From the NCBI RefSeq assembly GCF_051020975.1, contig NC_135042.1, positions 4,797,888-4,861,887 on the forward strand: 64,000 nucleotides of DNA. Reading direction: 5' to 3'. Of the stretch, positions 58,428-64,000 are shown one piece after another. This DNA is from Osmia lignaria lignaria. Taxonomy: Eukaryota > Arthropoda > Insecta > Hymenoptera > Megachilidae. The position numbers were made by a program, and so were the translations under genes. Under the pieces are notes generated by a model. That model was not told where the DNA came from. It saw nothing but the letters and a program-made list of their open reading frames with translations, and did no database searches. Every line of letters begins with the position of its first letter. Position 1 is the stretch's first letter.

Positions 58428-61400
58428 ACACATACATGCACACGCAAACAGACACACACACACATACCAGAAACATTGTTTAACACTTGACAGCTGTCTC
58501 TGCGTGTATCATTTCTTCCCTTCTGCCTGGCCGTTTCAAAGTAAAACCGATTCGTCGTTTCTTTCAAAGGAACGACAACAACAACAACAACAGGTGGTGG
58601 GTGGTGTCCTGTTACATCCTCGAACAAGCAACGAGGGACTTTACAGAATTTGTACTCTTTGAATGCGTGTATTACAACGAAACGAGGTTAAACACACGTT
58701 TCACTTAATTACAATAGAGCGTACGTTTAAGAATTACTCGTCCCGTATATATCACGGCGCAACCCCCCTCCCCCCTCCAACCCTCCCTTAATTAATACAG
58801 AAAGAATCTAATTACGTGTGCCATCGTGTGCAAGTGAACATACACACACACACGACGGGGTTTCGTACTGTGTATGTGTTATTTATTATTTTTTTTTTTT
58901 CTTCGTTTTATCTCTTATCCATCATTTTTTTTTCGGTCATTTTTATTATTTTTTTTTTCTTCGTGTACGTGTATGTATGTGTGTGTATGCATGCATGCGC
59001 GTGATTGTTTATTTTTTTGTCGGTGTTCTTTCGAGTTTTTCCCCTTTCCCTTGCGCGTGTACTCGTCTTTGTTAATTAGACGTAAGGGTTGCCGAAGAAA
59101 TCCGTCTTCGCAAGCTCGTTTTCGCGATTTAACTCCCTTTGTTCCTCCCTTCTGGAACGATAATAATCCCATTCGCTCCCTCTTCATCCCCCTTTTTCAC
59201 CCTTGATTTTGCTAATTCGATATACAGGGTCTTCCCGGAATGACTGATGCCTTCTCATCCAGCCTGTTCCATTTCATTCAGCAAGATTCTTCTTCTTCAT
59301 CTTTCCATGTACCATTTCAATCTCGTTCACGCGAAATAAAGATTTCTCATCTTTTGCAAAGATACCACGCTCGTAACACGATTTCCCTCGGAAAGCGAAA
59401 ACATCGCGATGTTACTTTCATTTCTCCAGTGTTTTCTCTTCGCGTACCGTCGGTCCTTCTTCAACGCGGGCGACGAGAGGTTTGCTCCGATCGAATCTCT
59501 TTGGCCGGGGGATGGAAAAACGACGAAGACAGAAAGATACGTTGTGTGGACCAGAGATGGGATCAAGTTTAATATCTGCAATTTAGCCTTCCCTTGGTTA
59601 GAAATTAGGGGATGGAATGACCCATTGTTCGCCTTATTTCTTCATGTTATTTATGTTTCAAGAGGGGAGGTTCTAGGTGAGGCTTTTCTTAGACTCTCCC
59701 TGGGATCTCCCGTCTTTCCCTGGCTATCCCTAGATTGTCCCTAGGTTCTCCCCAGAATTTTCCCAAGTTTTAACCAAGAGAAGTTCATCTCGCATTGGAG
59801 GGCACTCAGGAATCCTAGTCGAGTCCCAAAGCAAAGTTTGACTTCGTGGAATTAGACTACTACAGCGATGTTTCATTCTGTGAACTCGAATACTCGTGAA
59901 AAACTCAAATCTATCTCTTCTAGATTCTAATACACTCACAGGTATCTCTCTTTTTTTTTTTTTTTTTCAAATACTCATGAATTATTCGAAACTGTTCGGT
60001 TAAATTCGAACCTACTTGGATCCCATCAATAGTGTTTACCCTCTTCGAAAGCAAAAGCAAGCAAGACAAATGAAAAGACAAAAAACGATCGCAAGAACGA
60101 CGGCGGCGTGAAATTTAGTCGAACAGGTCGACAAGAACGGATGAATCTTCTCCCGGGGTCAGCTGGAATCGTCTCGATGAAACTCGGCACGAAGAAACGG
60201 GCGAGAAAGATCAGATAAAAGAGACGATCTTCGCGATACTGCGATCGGTTCGCACCGATCGTTTCCACGAATTGTACACAACGGACCAACCGTGTAGATT
60301 AGTTAAGGTCCGATCGATCGATCACCGATCGAGATATCCCTTGATCGACTCGTTCTTTGTCGGTCGATCCGTTGAAATCGACAGGCTGAAGTTCCAATCG
60401 ACAGCTTTCTTCGTTTATGTGTCGAGAAAGAAACGCTTGAAATTCATTTCTTCTTCTTCTTCACGCTGTATTTTCTCTTCTTTTTTGCTTCTTCTCTCAA
60501 GAATTTAGTCTTCCTTAAAAATATGTACAATGCTCTCGATCAACTTTCAATTTACACGCGACCAATTCAACTTCTCTAACGTTTCTTCCTCGAGGACGAT
60601 ATCCTTCGATCAAGGATGATAATTCCGTATCCTTCCGTTCGCATTGGTCAGTTTCGTTAATTGCCATTTACTTGGCGCCATTGGCCCGGTTTCTTCTATA
60701 CTTGATTTCTTCATCTCGCTGATCGAGTACGCGGCTGCACACCCTGTTAAGATTCTTCAGCGTCGCGACAGGGGATGCGTATCCGCGTACATGCTAGCCG
60801 ATATTCTTCTGTTCTTCCGCTTCTTCGCCCGTACTTTTCGCCCTCCACGTGTTTTCTCCCTCTTCCAAACCCTTTTCCCCACGTTTCTTCGCCCTCGAAC
60901 GATCCACCTCCGCTTTCTTCCGCCGCCACCGCGCCATCTCTTCTTTGTCTGCAAACAGCCCGAAGGCACGGACGTGAAAATTTATTTGTCGGGGATTTGT
61001 GGCTTTTTTTCTCGCTTCTCTATCTTTTTTTTTTTCCTTTCTTTCTACAACCTATGGCGTTTGTGGAAAAAACGGGGGATTTACATTCTAGGGGGTTTTC
61101 GACAATATTGAGCTGCTGAGAATATTGTGGTTTTCTAATTTTTTCACGTTTTTTGATTAGTTAAGGAAATTTCATGTAATATTAATAATGAAATTCTATG
61201 GAAATTCTGGAATTTTAATATCTGAAACTCTAAATAAGAGTAGAAGAAAGAATGTGCGTATATCAATCCTGAAGAAAAAGAATGTTACTTTGTCCTTTGA
61301 AACTTTTAGTCAGAACACGTGAGATGGTAAACTTATTCAACATTGTAAAAAATGCAGATGAAGCAGAATACGGGGCTTGCTTTTTAATCTTCTCAGTGAA

Positions 61401-62560
61401 ACAGTACCGAAGCTTCTTCTTGAATCTTTATCTCTGCAGAATTTACAGCGGAGGAAGGTAGATTTCAGGAAGGAGAAAATAAAATAAGACCCGTAGTCTC
61501 GTACCCTATAAAACACAGCCCCACTATCAAAAGAGCTCCTCATTGTTCGTACTTCTTTTTAAACGTTCTTTTGCTACATTCTGCTATTAAAACAAACGTA
61601 TATCTTCCTCTTCCTCGGATACCCCTGTTGTATGATCTTCGTTTTAGAAACTTTCAGCGACTTTTCAGAGTTACGTTCCACGAAGTGCTGATTCGGGATA
61701 AAGTTTCGCGTTTCTCCTTTTATTAAGAAGTTGCTTCTAAGATTGCTTCTCTAAAAAATTCTTCGAGAAACAAAGTGACGTTTCACGTGGATGAATCACG
61801 GACCATTTATCAACCGATAATATTATTTTTATTTAAACCTTTCAATTTTGTTTCTCGTTAGTTTTGAAAATATGGAAATCTTGAAAGTTTCCAAAGCTTT
61901 GGAAACGTGGAAAATTTGAATGTTCAGCCAAATTGATCAGACATGAAATTTTAAACTGATTAAGTTTCATTGAAAATTGATTTTAAATTAGTGGAACGAG
62001 GTTAAAATATTCGAATTTTTTTTCTACCCTATCTTCGATCTAATATTTAACTTTTCTGAAGTGCAAAACGGTTGAGTCACCAGCCACGATAAGCTTGAAT
62101 TATTACCGGTTGACAGGCAACGAGTCGAACCAAATGGCATCATCTGTTTCACCTAGATGAAGTGTATGTTTTGTTCATTTTATTGAAAAATAGGAAAATA
62201 TAGATGTCATTTATTCAGCTACCATCAGGTTTCGTTGAATAATAAGAAAACTGAGCCTCATTCTACCAATTGTTCGCTCTTCTATCTTAAAACGAGACAA
62301 ATGAAATTATAAATTATTATCTCGTTGGAATCTGGCTGAAGGAATAACAGCAAGTTCTAATAATTCATCTAGCACCTACTTGTTTTTAAAAATTTTAATC
62401 CAGCACGTTTCTCAAAATGTTTAATCTTCTCAAATTATAAGACACTCTTTCTTCTACTACTTAGATTAACCCGAAGCTCTGAAGCGCTTCATTCCCAAAG
62501 GTTTATATTTTTCTGTTCGAGAAGCTAAATAGAAAATCATGAAAGGGATACACACCTGAT
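51000..62560. other. T-rich gene-poor region, possibly Mxd-like 3' UTR and flank
   Basis: No coding exon supported in 11.5 kb. Open frames are compositional. Microsatellites: (CA)n 52,090-52,127; (TTTA)n 53,256-53,277; (TAG)n 53,829-53,905; (TA)n(TG)n 55,915-55,941; (CT)n(CA)n 58,390-58,466; (AAC)n 58,573-58,592. Many T homopolymers. The right part may be 3' UTR or downstream introns of the minus-strand gene whose stop codon is at 62,567. Confidence 0.45.
57759..57834. repeat. Near-perfect 76-nt hairpin (37-bp arms)
   Basis: The arms 57759-57795 and 57798-57834 are reverse complements except at two positions, with only two bases between them. TTACGACC begins and GGTCGTAA ends the structure. 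It has the look of a collapsed fold-back transposon or a solo palindrome. The tiny loop makes a standard pre-miRNA less likely. Confidence 0.85.
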
Positions 62561-62566
62561 ACGTAC

Positions 62567-62703
62567 CTAAAGATTGTCCATCATTTCGGAAAGGGTCAGC
62601 CTGGATGTGGACATTGCGACACCACTGTCACTGCTGCTTTGCACGCTGCTGTGATCATCTGTGTCCGACTGGTTGCTCGACTCACCGATCACGTCTATTT
62701 CAT
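62567..62703 (-). CDS. Last coding exon of a Mxd/Mxi1-like bHLH-zip repressor
   Basis: The acceptor GTATTTACAG-type sequence ends at 62704. The exon reads EIDVIGESSNQSDTDDHS, then SVQSSSDSGVAMSTSRL, and ends MMDNL and TAG at 62569-62567. This is the C-terminal pattern of Max-dimerisation proteins (Mxd/Mxi1: acidic EIDVD-like start, DxDDHSS, SDEGYS-like segment). These partner Max on E-boxes and recruit Sin3 repressors through an N-terminal motif. bHLH-zip and Sin3-binding exons must lie beyond 64,000. The stop is directly followed by GTACGT, a possible donor, so the transcript may be spliced in its 3' UTR. Confidence 0.65.
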
Positions 62704-64000
62704 CTGTAAATAAATAAACGAACAGTCGAATTAGCACTATAAATTTTGAAATTCTACATTTCTTTCTATACCAAACAGGAAATTATTAATAAATTATATT
62801 TCAGGTTTTCATTTAACGCCCATTATAAAATGATTAATAAAGTGATTTACAGTTCAAATGTGTTCAATTTGGTTGCTACTTTTATTATAGTTGAATTTTA
62901 AGTTTGATTCTAATTATATAAATAAGTGTGCATCAAACGTCGGTAGTTCTAGTGTTAAACATAGTTTTACATCCCTCTCATATCCCTACAATTGTAATTG
63001 GTATTCGATAGAGTAGACGATAAGATGAATTTATCGTCTCTTATTTCAGTGAGAGAGACGAAAAGCGAATAAAGCACGATGCTCGTTTAAAGCCGTCGAA
63101 TATCTCGCGTCATACGGTGGCTCGTTAGATAATTTAAAAATCGCAGGTGCGCGGGATGCGAGTAGTAAATTGTAGATGCGATTGGACAGCTGTGGCTCAT
63201 AAATATAAGCACGGCAACAATTCGAGACTGGTTCGCAAATTCCGTTGTCGAATCGATACACCGCACACCGTTTCAAACTCTCTGACGGTACACACGTGCC
63301 GTAGGCTTTTCCTGCACACGTGTACCATCTCTCTCTCTCTCTCTGTTGGCTGTCCAATAATCCCTGTTCGAAATGCCAACCAATTTTCGTATTTTACCAT
63401 TTCATGAAACGCGTTCGTCGAATATGCACACGCCGTTCCTCGTTGTTGCCTTCGAACGCGTCGATTCTCGTAATCCTCGCAACGAAACACCTACCACCTC
63501 CCCCCCCCCAAATTTCGACATAATTGCGGAAAAATTACAGTCAAACAACGTTTCATGCGTTTGGTAATTCCCTTTGATTTCGTTCGACCGTCTTGTACTG
63601 GACACGCTTAATCTGGCCGTTTAATTAACGCGCACGTGGGAAGCGAGCTATCGTTACTCGAAACGACGCCCAGACTCCATTTCCCGTGAAAATGAACCGG
63701 TTTCGGAGTAGAGAAATTTGGGAAAGTTAGATGGAGAAAGGTTTTCTGGGATATTGATCGTGATAGAAAATATTGCGATTGTCTGATGAATTTTTTGTAG
63801 AGAATTGCAAGTGGAATGGTAATTTCTTTCTTCGATGTCAAGGACCGTTTATTTATAATAAATTTAAGTTATTTTAGTTGAAAAAGTGATATAGAATATG
63901 TTAATGGCGGTACATTAAAGGGTTCATAGGTTTATAGTGATATAATAAATAAATCAGTGATTCGTATCGATAATTGGTCAGACAGAAATTACCCTACTGT
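62704..64000 (-). other. Intron of the Mxd-like gene
   Basis: No coding exon recognised. Overlapping frames at 63,046-63,607 on both strands come from a CG-richer stretch with (CT)n and poly-C runs and lack a plausible splice context. The next upstream exon is outside the window. Confidence 0.45.

Noticed and set aside
63046..63607. Minus-strand frames upstream of the Mxd-like exon as further exons
   Set aside because: They lack bHLH-zip or Sin3-binding sequence and splice signals in the right phase, and they overlap simple repeats.

Overview
The window looks like nuclear DNA of an insect in the order Hymenoptera, most likely an aculeate (bee, wasp or ant). It is AT-rich, its genes have short GT-AG introns, it carries a tandem family of antigen-5-like CAP genes with the PGPQPPASNM signature, and it has an arthropod-type RhoBTB gene. 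I cannot name the species from sequence alone.

Layout. 1-12,720: tandem array of five CAP (venom allergen 3/5-like) genes, all on the minus strand, each with five exons and a TATA-like box. The window opens inside a further, partly missing unit. Downstream of each CAP stop lies a second ORF of about 83 codons, open in units 2-5 and broken in unit 1. The spacers carry decayed copies of the 3' end of a neighbouring gene, which reveals how the array grew. 13,950-15,742: a head-to-head pair of Cys/Pro-rich paralogues sharing a DPPCDC motif; I do not recognise the family. 15,780-17,300: debris of a further array unit. 18,897-19,482: an unrecognised two-exon gene for a basic, Ser-rich protein. 21,294-22,644: a complete six-exon CRAL-TRIO (alpha-tocopherol-transfer-protein-like) gene. 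22,650-30,200: gene-poor DNA with a CpG-rich, probably regulatory stretch.

30,367-34,623: a complete thirteen-exon RhoBTB gene on the plus strand, 730 codons, with a tiny uORF whose stop overlaps the start codon as TGATG. About 39,700-51,000: a locus that looks non-coding and mainly minus-strand. It has duplicated promoter/first-exon blocks with CCAAT and YY1/Pho-like motifs, several short exons with good splice sites, two nearly identical 310-bp GC-rich modules rich in inverted repeats, and about 20 copies of an 11-nt motif, CGCAACACTAA, each often paired with an upstream GCG. This is the best candidate here for something undescribed. 51,000-62,560: gene-poor, T-rich DNA with microsatellites and one 37-bp-arm hairpin. 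62,567-62,703: last coding exon of a minus-strand Mxd/Mxi1-like bHLH-zip gene whose other exons lie beyond the window.

The genes do not form a pathway. The informative relationships are the shared evolutionary history of the CAP array and the DPPCDC gene pair, and the internal duplications of the apparently non-coding locus. Exon models were derived by hand from reading frame, splice consensus and comparison between copies. No transcript data or database search was available.
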